Shown: positions 19,169 to 27,623 of the stretch, piece after piece | Numbering within the stretch: the stretch's first letter is position 1 | How the letters are laid out: each line of letters begins with the position of its first letter | DNA from: Alphaproteobacteria bacterium | GTDB taxonomy: Bacteria; Pseudomonadota; Alphaproteobacteria; Sphingomonadales; Kordiimonadaceae | Direction of reading: 5' to 3' | Assembly: GCA_013372975.1 (NCBI GenBank) | Contig: JABXIS010000004.1 | Span: 62,001-126,000, forward strand | DNA: 64,000 nucleotides | Program-made: the position numbers and the translations under genes | Notes under the pieces: generated by a model | What the model was told of the DNA's origin: nothing | What the model saw: only the letters and a program-made list of their open reading frames with translations | Databases searched by the model: none

Positions 19169-20074
19169 TTATGCTCCCTTTTTGGATAACCTGCTACGTG
19201 GGAAAATTCGGATACGCGCCGCATTCTGGCTGAGCCATACGCTCAGGAGAGTGAGCAATACACCGGTCAGTTCCTCACTGCTTAGCCCTTCGCCAAGGAT
19301 CAACCATCCCAGAAGAACGGCAGACAAGGGGCTAAGGAAAGAAAGCGACGACACCCGAGCAGGTGCAAGCTTGGCCACGCCGCGAAACCATAGGGCATAG
19401 GTGATAGCAGCCCCAATGATCGCCAGATAGGCAAGTCCCAACAGGCCCTTGCCATCGAAAGTCGGCAACTCGGGCGACATCACCAGCGCCACAGGCAACA
19501 GAAGGATACCCCCCGCCGCCAGCTGCCAGGCAGTAAAAGTCAGGCTGGAAACTTCGGGTTGCCAACGGCGTGTGAGCACTGTGCCAAAAGCCATGGAAAC
19601 AGCGCTGGCTGAGGCTGCCAGGACGCCTGTCGCATCCCACTGTGCGTTTGGTCCCAGTACAAGCATTGCAACCCCACCAAGGCCCATCAGCGCGGCCACA
19701 ATGGCCAGAGGCCTTATAGTGGCGCCAAGGAACGCTCGGGCAAGGAATACAACAAGAAGCGGCTGTGTAGCCCCCAACGTCGCCGCCACACCGCCTGGCA
19801 GCCGATATGCCGCTACATAAAGAAGGGACCAGAAAACGGTAAAGTTCAACGCACCAAGGATAAACACCCGCTGCCACCAGATACCCTTTGGCAACTGGCG
19901 CACCACCAACAGGAGCAGTAGCCCCGCTGGCAAGGCACGCAACATCGCAAGCCAGAATGGATTCCCACCCGGCAGGAATTCAGTGAGCACCACATAGCTT
20001 GATCCCCATATAAGGGGCGCCAGAGCGGTAATGAGGATATTTCCTCGGTCTGAAATTGAAAATGTGCGTGCCAT
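19169..20074 (-). CDS. EamA/DMT-family transporter
   Basis: 301 aa with ten predicted helices in two EamA repeats (ILITALAPLIWGSSYVVLTE at the start; GLAYLAIIGAAITYALWFRG and LSFLSPLSAVLLGWLILGE in the second). Metabolite efflux is the usual role. First gene of the EamA-oxidoreductase-LysE operon. The promoter region holds two TCTTGA/TCAAGA palindromes shared with the divergent MarR gene, so MarR probably represses this exporter operon. Confidence 0.9.
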   Translation of the reverse strand: MARTFSISDRGNILITALAPLIWGSSYVVLTEFLPGGNPFWLAMLRALPAGLLLLLVVRQLPKGIWWQRVFILGALNFTVFWSLLYVAAYRLPGGVAATLGATQPLLVVFLARAFLGATIRPLAIVAALMGLGGVAMLVLGPNAQWDATGVLAASASAVSMAFGTVLTRRWQPEVSSLTFTAWQLAAGGILLLPVALVMSPELPTFDGKGLLGLAYLAIIGAAITYALWFRGVAKLAPARVSSLSFLSPLSAVLLGWLILGEGLSSEELTGVLLTLLSVWLSQNAARIRIFPRSRLSKKGA

Positions 20075-20092
20075 GAGGGGATCCTGTTCATT

Positions 20093-20134
20093 TATCTTGA
20101 CATCAAGATAATAATATTTCTCTTGAAGTCAAGA
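20093..20134. promoter_or_regulatory. Two MarR-type operators in the EamA / marR spacer
   Basis: Site 1 (20093-20110): TATCTTGA-CA-TCAAGATA, perfect 8-bp arms. Site 2 (20121-20134): TCTTGA-AG-TCAAGA, perfect 6-bp arms. Centres are 26 bp apart. They share the core TCTTGA-N2-TCAAGA and fill the 84-bp spacer between the divergent starts at 20074 and 20159. Confidence 0.8.
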
Positions 20135-20158
20135 TACTTCCATGAAAAAGTGTCTTCT

Positions 20159-20650
20159 ATGGATCATGTTGATGAAATCATTAAACAATGGGCCGCCGAA
20201 AGGCCGGACCTGGATACCAAACCCATGGCGCTTTTGGGGCGGCTTTTGAAGTTGCAGCAGCATACCTCGAAAGCAATGGCCGACAACTTCAGCCAATATG
20301 GCCTAAACACATCGTCTTTTGATGTACTTGCGACACTGAGACGGTCGGGTCCACCCTATCAGCTTTCCCCTGGTGCACTGATCAATATGACCATGGTGAC
20401 ATCCGGGACGATGACCAATCGGATCGACCAACTTGTGAAAGCCGGGTTTGTTGAACGCATCAAAAACCCCGACGACGGTCGCGGTTTTCTGATCGCCCTT
20501 ACGGAAAAGGGGTTTAAGCTTGTGGATGATGCGGTGACGACCCACGTAGTTACACAAAAGGAGTTAACAGACAGGCTGTCGGATGAAGATCGGAACACCC
20601 TTAATGCTCTTGTCAAAAAATATTTGGCAACCTTTGAGAATGAGGCCTAA
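20159..20650 (+). CDS. MarR-family transcriptional regulator
   Basis: 163 aa from the ATG at 20159; a TTG at 20123 would extend it through the operator and is less likely. The winged helix is in the middle (LSPGALINMTMVTSGTMTNRIDQLVKAGFVERIKNPDDGRG) between dimerisation helices. It is divergent from the EamA operon over two shared palindromes, the standard layout for a drug- or metabolite-responsive repressor. Its stop overlaps the stop of the convergent epoxide hydrolase by 4 bp. Confidence 0.9.
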   Translation: MDHVDEIIKQWAAERPDLDTKPMALLGRLLKLQQHTSKAMADNFSQYGLNTSSFDVLATLRRSGPPYQLSPGALINMTMVTSGTMTNRIDQLVKAGFVERIKNPDDGRGFLIALTEKGFKLVDDAVTTHVVTQKELTDRLSDEDRNTLNALVKKYLATFENEA

Positions 20651-21642
20651 CCGAAACGTTTCTCCAACCAACTCCGAAGGGCGTCCGTCACCTCAGCTGG
20701 CCTTTCCATCTGCAACCAATGACTACAGTCCGCGAGGTCCACACGATCAAGCGGCCCACACAACTTGTGCATCCCGTTCGACAGCCTAGGCGGCGTCGCA
20801 AAGTCCCACTGGGCCGTGATGATCAAACAAGGCAGGTCAACAAACGGCAATTTACCTTTCACCAGAAATCGCTTCATGTCCTTCCAGTTTGCCTTGAGGT
20901 TGCGATACCAATGGATGGGCGCGGTAAATCCATGCTCCCGGAAAGTGTCTACATAAATCTGGAATTCGGCCTCATCCATAAGCGGCTCGCCGATCCAATC
21001 TTGTTCCGGGCCTTCAAGCTGTTCCATAATATTAAGCGCCTTGCCCTTGAAAGACATATCAAGCCGGCTGGTGTCAAAATCGCCCACTTTGCGCATCATG
21101 AATCGCATCGTGCGTTCTACATCAGCTTCCAGAACAGGTTCGCACCGACCTTCCTTCTGGAACTGCAGCATATACATCTTACGGTGAAACAGCAGCCGCA
21201 TGCCCCAGAGCGGGTTGATCGGCAACCGAGGCAACAGCGGATAACTGAGCCCCGCGCACCCTAACAATCGCTCCGGCATATAAAAAGGCAACGCCCACAG
21301 GACAAAGGCGCCAAGGTCGTGCCCCACGAACACAGCCTTTGCTATGCCAAAATGATCAAGGATGGCACGCATATCGCCCACCAGTGCAGGCATACCATAG
21401 GCCGATACATCCTTGGGTTTGTCAGACCTGTTATAGCCCCGCATGTCGGGGGCGAACACGGGATATCCGGCTGAGGCGAGACCCGCCATCTGGTGCCGAA
21501 AACTTCGTGCAAGTTCAGGGAACCCATGCATGAATATCACCGGCGGCTTTGTTGCAGAAGCCACATCCGGGCCATCCCGGTAAACCGCAATCTTCACTCC
21601 GCCGCTACTCACAAACTCCGGTTGGTCAAAAATATCCGCCAT
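20647..21642 (-). CDS. Alpha/beta hydrolase, epoxide-hydrolase type
   Basis: 331 aa. Oxyanion motif HGFPE near residue 40, nucleophile elbow VGHDLGAF with Asp as nucleophile (epoxide hydrolase/dehalogenase type, not Ser), a large cap domain in the middle, then the acid in ITAQWDFATPP and the catalytic His in LADCSHWLQMERP. No signal peptide. The Asp nucleophile separates it from the serine hydrolase at 2877. Epoxide hydrolysis is more likely than dehalogenation, but the cap Tyr pair cannot be assigned by eye. Confidence 0.87.
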   Translation of the reverse strand: MADIFDQPEFVSSGGVKIAVYRDGPDVASATKPPVIFMHGFPELARSFRHQMAGLASAGYPVFAPDMRGYNRSDKPKDVSAYGMPALVGDMRAILDHFGIAKAVFVGHDLGAFVLWALPFYMPERLLGCAGLSYPLLPRLPINPLWGMRLLFHRKMYMLQFQKEGRCEPVLEADVERTMRFMMRKVGDFDTSRLDMSFKGKALNIMEQLEGPEQDWIGEPLMDEAEFQIYVDTFREHGFTAPIHWYRNLKANWKDMKRFLVKGKLPFVDLPCLIITAQWDFATPPRLSNGMHKLCGPLDRVDLADCSHWLQMERPAEVTDALRSWLEKRFG

Positions 21643-21891
21643 TCATCCTCCCCATCATCACAGAACAGGTTCATCTTATAAGCCTTCTGGGCCAAAATGT
21701 GACCACCACTTTGGTGTAGATAGCGCAATATCTTGCTATTTCCCCGGTTTTGTGTTTTATGGCGCGAAACAGACCGCGCAGAGAGAGCGATATCACCAAG
21801 GTGATCCAACGCACGCGGTAGATGACTTGAGCAATTTTCCCCAAAAGATCGTTGCCTTGAAAAATGGGCCGGCAGTGCCGAAGCCCCAAAA

Positions 21892-21954
21892 AACCCGGCA
21901 GCTGATCTTTGCAAGCTTCCCATGATGTAACCGATGATGTGCCCAAGCCGGGTT
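21892..21954 (+). promoter_or_regulatory. Leader hairpin in front of the DEAD-box helicase gene
   Basis: Arms AACCCGGC (21892-21899) and GCCGGGTT (21947-21954) pair over 8 bp; the 3' arm ends 2 nt before the GTG at 21957. The 314-bp gap 21643-21956 otherwise holds no credible gene, so it is probably a long 5' leader. Pairing would hide the ribosome site. Confidence 0.4.
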
Positions 21955-21956
21955 AG

Positions 21957-23525
21957 GTGCTTACGTCGGAACGTGAAAGCTTAGACTTGACCAATTTTAA
22001 ATCCCTCGGCCTTGCCGAGCCTATCCTTCGTGCCCTGTCGGCAGAAGGCTACGACGCCCCTACGCCAATTCAGGCAGGTGTAATTCCGACTTTGCTTGAC
22101 GGCAATGACCTTGTCGGCATCGCCCAAACCGGAACCGGTAAAACGGCCGCATTCGTGCTTCCTTTGCTGCAAAAGATTTCCGAACTGAAATCAAAGCCGC
22201 AGCACAAAACATGCCGGGCACTTGTATTGGCCCCTACACGCGAGCTGGCAGCCCAGATCGAAGATGGCATCCGCACCTATGGCCAATTCCTGAAAACCAC
22301 CAGCACCGTGATTGTCGGCGGCGCCAAGGCAGGCCCACAGGTTCGTGCCATGGCACGCGGTATTGATATCCTTGTGGCCACACCAGGCCGCCTTGAAGAT
22401 CATATGAGCACGGGCGCTATCAGCCTGAAAGACACAACAGCGGTTGTGCTGGACGAAGCCGACCAGATGCTGGACCTGGGATTCATGCCTGCGGTTCGCC
22501 GCATTTTGGCGGCCCTGCCGAGGAAGCGCCAAACTGCCCTTCTGTCTGCAACCATGCCCAAACAGATCCGCTCCCTGGCGGATGAGTTCCTGAACAATCC
22601 GAAGGAAGTGGCCGTTGCGCCCCAGTCCAAACCGATTGACCGGATCAAACAAACCCTTGTGCATGTGGAAAAAGCCAACAAACGCCAGATGCTGGTGGAT
22701 GTGCTGAAACGCGAAACCATCGAGCGCGCCGTTGTGTTCGCCCGCACCAAACATGGCTCCAACAAACTGGCGCAGGTGCTGGAGAACAACGGCCTGAGGG
22801 CAGATGCCATCCACGGCAACAAGAGCCAGAGCCAGCGCGTTCGTACGCTTGAGGCTTTCAAATCCGGCAAGGTGCCGATCCTCGTGGCCACGGATATCGC
22901 CGCTCGCGGCATTGATATTGATGGCGTGTCCCACGTGATCAACTATGACCTGCCCAATGTGCCTGAAGTGTTTGTGCACCGGATTGGCCGCACGGCCCGC
23001 GCAGGCGCCAGTGGTATCGCCATTTCCATCTGTGATGAAACAGAGCGGGACCTGCTGCGCGACATTGAAAAGCTGATCAAGATGCAGATCGAGATTGACG
23101 AACTGAGCGCCGAGGAACTTGTGCCTGCGCAGGCGCCCGAAAAACGCGGCAGCGGTGGTCGGAACCAACGCATTGGCCGTAAGAAACCGGGGACGCGTGA
23201 ACCACGCCGCCAGCGCCAGCGCCGGAAAAAGACCGGTGGCGGTGAGCAAACTCCGGCTGCGGGCGCAGCACCAAAAGCTGCAAAAGAAGCCTCAAACGAC
23301 AATAGCCATAAGCCGGGGCAGCAGCGCAAACGCCGGCCTCAAAAGCAACAGCGCAACGGTGGCGGCGAAGGCGGCAACCAGAACCGCGAACAGCGCAGCG
23401 CGCGCAGCAACAATAAAGGCGGCTCCAATAAGACTGGCTCAGGCAAAGGCGGCGACAGCGCAGGCCTCAGCCGCATGCTCGGCAATATTGACCGCTCCCA
23501 AAAAGCCGCGCGCAAGCGGGCTTAA
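21957..23525 (+). CDS. rhlE: DEAD-box RNA helicase, RhlE type
   Basis: 522 aa. All helicase motifs are present in order: Q motif (FKSLGLAEPILRAL...APTPIQ), AQTGTGKTAA, APTRELAAQ, TPGRLEDH, VLDEADQMLDLGFMPAVRRI, LLSATMP, VFARTKHG, VATDIAARGIDI, HRIGRTARAG. After about residue 380 comes a long Arg/Lys/Gly/Gln-rich tail typical of RhlE, for RNA contacts. The GTG at 21957 or a TTG at 21987 (giving the usual short start) may be used. It acts in RNA remodelling, ribosome assembly and cold adaptation. A hairpin at the start suggests control of translation. Confidence 0.93.
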   Translation: MLTSERESLDLTNFKSLGLAEPILRALSAEGYDAPTPIQAGVIPTLLDGNDLVGIAQTGTGKTAAFVLPLLQKISELKSKPQHKTCRALVLAPTRELAAQIEDGIRTYGQFLKTTSTVIVGGAKAGPQVRAMARGIDILVATPGRLEDHMSTGAISLKDTTAVVLDEADQMLDLGFMPAVRRILAALPRKRQTALLSATMPKQIRSLADEFLNNPKEVAVAPQSKPIDRIKQTLVHVEKANKRQMLVDVLKRETIERAVVFARTKHGSNKLAQVLENNGLRADAIHGNKSQSQRVRTLEAFKSGKVPILVATDIAARGIDIDGVSHVINYDLPNVPEVFVHRIGRTARAGASGIAISICDETERDLLRDIEKLIKMQIEIDELSAEELVPAQAPEKRGSGGRNQRIGRKKPGTREPRRQRQRRKKTGGGEQTPAAGAAPKAAKEASNDNSHKPGQQRKRRPQKQQRNGGGEGGNQNREQRSARSNNKGGSNKTGSGKGGDSAGLSRMLGNIDRSQKAARKRA

Positions 23526-23535
23526 AACAGATCGG

Positions 23536-23559
23536 GGTGCGGCCTTTCCACGCCGCACC
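23536..23559. terminator. Hairpin between convergent rhlE and NSS genes
   Basis: GGTGCGGC/GCCGCACC, 8-bp perfect stem with an 8-nt loop, in the 39-bp gap between two stop codons. No T-run on either side, so it is at best a weak or processing hairpin. Confidence 0.4.
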
Positions 23560-23564
23560 ATACC

Positions 23565-24944
23565 CTATCCAAACACTGCATTTACAAAAAGCGCTGCAAT
23601 TGCCAGTGGCGTGATATAGCGGATGATCGCATACCAAAGTTTGAAGCCCATGCCTTCCTGCATTGGCAGCGCTTCCCTTACTGACGGGCGCGACAGCACC
23701 CAACCCACTAAAACCGCATAGGCAAATCCAGACACAGGCAGCACGAAATTGCTGACGCCTTCGCGGATCAGGTCAAATGCGGTCATGCCCTCAAACCCGA
23801 GTGCTTCGAGCGGATAAAAGTCCCGCCAGCCCGCAAACGACATAATGGTGAACAGGCTGATCACCACAGCAAGCGCGGCCATTGTGAACGCACCCTTCCG
23901 GCGCGACCATCCTGCTTCCTCCAGCCGTGCAACCGTAGGCGACAGAAGTGAAATGGATGAGGTTATGGCAGCAAACGCCAACAGCAGGAAAAATACAAAA
24001 GCAACAACCGCACCACCCGGAATTTCGGTGAAGATCAGGGGCAAAGTCATAAACACAAGACCTGGCCCCGCGGCCGCGCTGACACCGCTTGAAAACACCA
24101 ACGGGAAGATGGCGAGACCTGCAGCCAGTGCCACAAACAGGTCCATTGCCACAATCCAGAGCGTGGCACGTGGCAAGTTTACATCCCGCCCCATGTAGGA
24201 GCCGTAGGTCATAATGCCACCCACGCCCACACCGAGCGTGAAGAAGGCCTGCCCGACAGCCTCAAGAAAAAGGCGCGGGGTAAGTGTCATCTGATGAAAA
24301 CCAAACAGAAAATCTACTGCTTGCGCCATATCTCCTGTTTGCCCCGCATAAACCATCAATCCCAGCAATATTAGCAGCAAGGCGGGCATCATCACCTTGC
24401 CAGCCTTCTCCAGCCCCGTGCGAATATCGAAGGACACAATTACTGCTGTGAGCGCCATGAAGAGAGCCGCCCAAAAGAGCATCCAGCCGGGCGCGGCACG
24501 AAAGCCGGCATCCAGCCCTGTAATCTGCGCCTCGGTCCAGCCTGCAAACCCGCCTTCTGCGGCCACGAGGCCGTAATAGAGAGCCTGTCCCGCAATCACG
24601 GCATAGAAACTGAGCACGAGAATGGTTCCCATCAGCCCCATCCAGCCGACACTGGCCCAGGGGAAACGGCTGTTTGCCATCTGCCCTACCTTGGTGAAAG
24701 CCGTGGGCGGACTTGCCTTGCCCATGCGGCCAATCAGCAGTTCGGCCATAAAGGCAGGCGCCGCCACAAACGCCAGCGCCAGCAGATAGATGAGCACAAA
24801 ACCGCCACCGCCATTTTGCCCGGCCACATAGGTGAAACCCCAGACATTACCTAGCCCAACGGCGGAACCCGCCGTAACAATAATGAACGCAATACGCGAT
24901 GAAAAAGATGGATAGGCGCCCTTTGCGCCATCACTGCCAGCCAT
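23565..24944 (-). CDS. Sodium:neurotransmitter-symporter-family transporter
   Basis: 459 aa, about 11-12 helices. The NSS hallmark is at the N terminus: SRIAFIIVTAGSAVGLGNVWGFTYVAGQNGGGGF, the unwound helix 1 that binds Na+ and substrate. GVGVGGIMTYGSYMG (helix 6 region) and LLSPTVARLEEAG follow. Bacterial members (MhsT, LeuT, TnaT-like) take up amino acids with Na+. Single gene, divergent from a small membrane protein. Confidence 0.92.
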   Translation of the reverse strand: MAGSDGAKGAYPSFSSRIAFIIVTAGSAVGLGNVWGFTYVAGQNGGGGFVLIYLLALAFVAAPAFMAELLIGRMGKASPPTAFTKVGQMANSRFPWASVGWMGLMGTILVLSFYAVIAGQALYYGLVAAEGGFAGWTEAQITGLDAGFRAAPGWMLFWAALFMALTAVIVSFDIRTGLEKAGKVMMPALLLILLGLMVYAGQTGDMAQAVDFLFGFHQMTLTPRLFLEAVGQAFFTLGVGVGGIMTYGSYMGRDVNLPRATLWIVAMDLFVALAAGLAIFPLVFSSGVSAAAGPGLVFMTLPLIFTEIPGGAVVAFVFFLLLAFAAITSSISLLSPTVARLEEAGWSRRKGAFTMAALAVVISLFTIMSFAGWRDFYPLEALGFEGMTAFDLIREGVSNFVLPVSGFAYAVLVGWVLSRPSVREALPMQEGMGFKLWYAIIRYITPLAIAALFVNAVFG

Positions 24945-25146
24945 AGATCCTCCCCCGAGGTGTTTATTGCCATTGCAGCATTATGGAAGTTATGGGCGGA
25001 GGCAAGTTCTTTCAAAGCCTCGGCACAGTTTCAAGCTCTGCCGCAGGCAGTACTGTGAGCAGTCCACAGACCACACTCATGCCCAACTGGACTACTACAA
25101 TATATACTCTATCTTCTATCCCAAGGGAATTTTCGGGGAGGAAAAC

Positions 25147-25530
25147 ATGGCCCTCAATCATGAAAAACTGTTTCGCATTGCAGCAGTGGTGAATATTGGT
25201 GCCGGTGTGCCGCTAATGGTGGCGCCCGTGCTTGTAGCGGCCAGGCTGGGGCTGGTGATTGACCCCGCCAGCATGGTGTTCGCCCAAGTTGCCGGACTGG
25301 CCATCGCTGCCTTTGGCGCACTGTATTGGATAGCAGCCAATAATCCACCGGCATTCCGGCCGGTGATCGCGGTCGGCATGGCCGTAAAACTTGGCGTCGT
25401 GGGGTTTGTCGCCATTAATTTTGCGATTGGCGCTTATGGCTGGAAGCTGCCAACACTTATCTCTGCCGACATTGTCTTCAGTGTGCTTTTTTATGCCTTC
25501 CTTCGGGAAACCAAAGAGGCAGGCGCCTAA
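25147..25530 (+). CDS. Four-helix membrane protein of unknown function
   Basis: 127 aa from the ATG at 25147, with GGGGAGG 5 nt upstream. An in-frame frame runs back to 24967, but no ribosome site is seen there. Four hydrophobic segments make up nearly the whole protein (RIAAVVNIGAGVPLMVAPVL, VFAQVAGLAIAAFGALYWIA, VIAVGMAVKLGVVGFVAIN, LISADIVFSVLFYAFL). I do not recognise a named family. Its stop overlaps the stop of the convergent SpdH-like gene by 4 bp. Confidence 0.75.
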   Translation: MALNHEKLFRIAAVVNIGAGVPLMVAPVLVAARLGLVIDPASMVFAQVAGLAIAAFGALYWIAANNPPAFRPVIAVGMAVKLGVVGFVAINFAIGAYGWKLPTLISADIVFSVLFYAFLRETKEAGA

Positions 25531-27419
25531 CCATATAGTTCTTTCACTGCCCGGATCGCAGCGTCCACTGCCCCATTCACATAGGCGTAAGCGCTGCTAT
25601 CCGAATTGGCAATAGCAAGTCTGCCGACAGGTTTGCGCGCTTCGATATGAGGCCCCTTCCGGGGTGACATGTCGCCATCAAAGAGCTCATTGTATTCATA
25701 GGCATAACCATGTGGCCAACGGTTCACCGTGATGGCTGCGATGTCTTGCTCTGCGTCAAACCCGTAGGCACCAAGAGCACCTGTGAGTTCCGCCACTACG
25801 GCATCCTCGAATTCTTCAAACGTGGTGGCATACATCTGGTAACGCCCGCCCTTATGCTGCTCCCGGCTGGTCAGACCCGGCACAGTAGGTACGTGAACCA
25901 TATGCAAGAGGATGGGTTCATCAGGGGATGCAGAAAAGCTGTAACCGCCCATCGACACTGGGAAATCAAGCGAGTAATTGGCAAAGAAGCCACCTGGCGA
26001 AAATACATAATTCACGCCAGCGTTCTTGAAAGCGCGCCAATTCCTAAGCGCCACATTCACGTAGGCAAGCGGTACCTTCTCTGGCCAATCAAGAGCTTCT
26101 TTTTGCTGCATCGGCAGTTCCGGCATAATGAAGGGCAAGATATGGTTGTAGCAAGCCATGATACCTGCTCTTGCTTCCACTCGCTCTATCTTTCCATCTC
26201 TGACATAGGTGATTTCAACACCATCCGCCGTGTTCTTTGCTTCCACCGCTGTAGACGACAGACGGATTCGAACATTGTTTTCGGCGCGATCCAAACGGTC
26301 ATAATGCACCTTGGCCAGCACCTCGCTGTCCATATCAGCAGCCTCAACAGCATCCGGTACCAGTTTGGCGACCGACAGGCGTGCCACCCCGGCATTGCCG
26401 TCAGGGAAATGGAAGATATAGGGTTCGTCAGATGTATATGGATGCGGCACCCCAAGAGGGTCCAGGCCCAAGCCAAGAGTACCTCCTTGCCAGAAACGAA
26501 CAGCTTCAAGCCCAGAGATTGCATCCCATCCTACGCCCCAAGTGCCAATGACCTCGCGGTTCAACATCAAACAGGCAGCGTCACTCAGGCCACCAAACTC
26601 GCGCATACAATGTTCGTAGGAGTGAGTACGGAGATAGTCGACCTTTTCATCATATGATAGATGAGCCAACCAATCGGGCTGTTCAACTAGCCATCGATGA
26701 AGCGCCTTGCGCTCATCAGCCGCCAATGGAAGCGTCGCAATAATAGCAGCCAGATTTTCTTTGTCCTCGTCATCATAAGCCGCCCATGCGCCAATGCTAC
26801 CGCCGCCGCTGCTTCGAACATGCAAAGCATTCTCCCCAAATATTTCCGGGTCTGGATGTATACCGACCTTAAGGCCCTGACGTTCATAGAAGCTTTGATC
26901 AAAATATCGGTAGAATTTCTCCGTATCGATGCCGAGTGAATGAATAAAATCCATTGATCCCTCGCTGTAGTGAGCAGGGCTTTCAAGCGTCTGGCTGCCA
27001 CCATAGCCAATCAAGGTTTTGCCATTTACCGTGAATTCATTGCGTTTGGCGTGACCACCAAAATCATCATGATTGTCGAGAATGAGTATTCGAGCATCCG
27101 GCCCCAACTTCTCCTGTGCCAGTATTGCCGAAGCCAATCCTGAAATTCCACCGCCAACGACAATCAGGTCATATCGACTGTCCGTACGGTCACGCGGACG
27201 CTCAAACGTTTGGCCTTCCCATGAAAGCGCATGCGCAACCTCAAAGCTGCCAACGTGGCTGCCCCGCATACCTGTTTTGGCTGGTGGATATGTCCAGGCA
27301 TTTTTGCTGTCAACAAGCCCTTGCGCAACGACCTGTACCGGCATCAAACTTGCGGCTACCCCAGTAAGTGCAACCCCGCCCAGAAAATCCCGCCTTGAAA
27401 TGCCCTTTAGTCTGGACAT
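25527..27419 (-). CDS. Exported flavoprotein oxidoreductase, spermidine-dehydrogenase-like
   Basis: 630 aa from the ATG at 27419 (GAGGGG upstream). A Tat signal (SRRDFLGGVALTGVAASLMP) directs it folded to the periplasm. FAD-binding YDLIVVGGGISGLASAILA near residue 80 is followed by LILDNHDDFGGHAKRNEF, which matches periplasmic spermidine dehydrogenase (SpdH). The size, the tail ANSDSSAYAYVNGAVDAAIRAV (second FAD contact) and the export fit that enzyme. Substrate identity is inferred. It is divergent from a membrane AraC regulator, probably its controller, across 204 bp that contain an 18-bp palindrome. Confidence 0.78.
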   Translation of the reverse strand: MSRLKGISRRDFLGGVALTGVAASLMPVQVVAQGLVDSKNAWTYPPAKTGMRGSHVGSFEVAHALSWEGQTFERPRDRTDSRYDLIVVGGGISGLASAILAQEKLGPDARILILDNHDDFGGHAKRNEFTVNGKTLIGYGGSQTLESPAHYSEGSMDFIHSLGIDTEKFYRYFDQSFYERQGLKVGIHPDPEIFGENALHVRSSGGGSIGAWAAYDDEDKENLAAIIATLPLAADERKALHRWLVEQPDWLAHLSYDEKVDYLRTHSYEHCMREFGGLSDAACLMLNREVIGTWGVGWDAISGLEAVRFWQGGTLGLGLDPLGVPHPYTSDEPYIFHFPDGNAGVARLSVAKLVPDAVEAADMDSEVLAKVHYDRLDRAENNVRIRLSSTAVEAKNTADGVEITYVRDGKIERVEARAGIMACYNHILPFIMPELPMQQKEALDWPEKVPLAYVNVALRNWRAFKNAGVNYVFSPGGFFANYSLDFPVSMGGYSFSASPDEPILLHMVHVPTVPGLTSREQHKGGRYQMYATTFEEFEDAVVAELTGALGAYGFDAEQDIAAITVNRWPHGYAYEYNELFDGDMSPRKGPHIEARKPVGRLAIANSDSSAYAYVNGAVDAAIRAVKELYG

Positions 27420-27550
27420 GATTTGTTTCCCCTCGTGCAAATTCACGGATAAAATTCCGAGCACATGACACCCCCTGTTCACTGACAGCAAAAACTGGGG
27501 CTAGAATATAGCGATATCCAAGATATATTTATCTAGGGAATATGAAAAGA

Positions 27551-27568
27551 AAAATGTGATCACATTTT
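27551..27568. promoter_or_regulatory. Perfect 18-bp palindrome between spdH-like and araC-like genes
   Basis: AAAATGTGATCACATTTT, perfect 9-bp half-sites, 55 bp before the regulator start and 131 bp before the flavoprotein start. TGTGA/TCACA half-sites recall CRP/FNR sites but without the usual 6-bp spacer. Confidence 0.6.
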
Positions 27569-27623
27569 ATATCAAATGTTTTCAATATGTTAAGCTGAAA
27601 TTGACAGCATAGGTCAAACGACA

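Noticed and set aside
21609-21923. 104-codon minus-strand frame in the rhlE leader region
   Set aside because: It overlaps the epoxide hydrolase start and the leader hairpin; no recognised domain or convincing Shine-Dalgarno sequence.
22191-23249. 352-codon open frame on the minus strand inside rhlE
   Set aside because: It lies fully antisense to a helicase with all motifs intact, has a His/Ala-rich composition typical of a shadow frame, and no ribosome site.
25710-26657. 315-codon open frame antisense to the SpdH-like gene
   Set aside because: Shadow of a long conserved flavoprotein gene; no recognisable domain.
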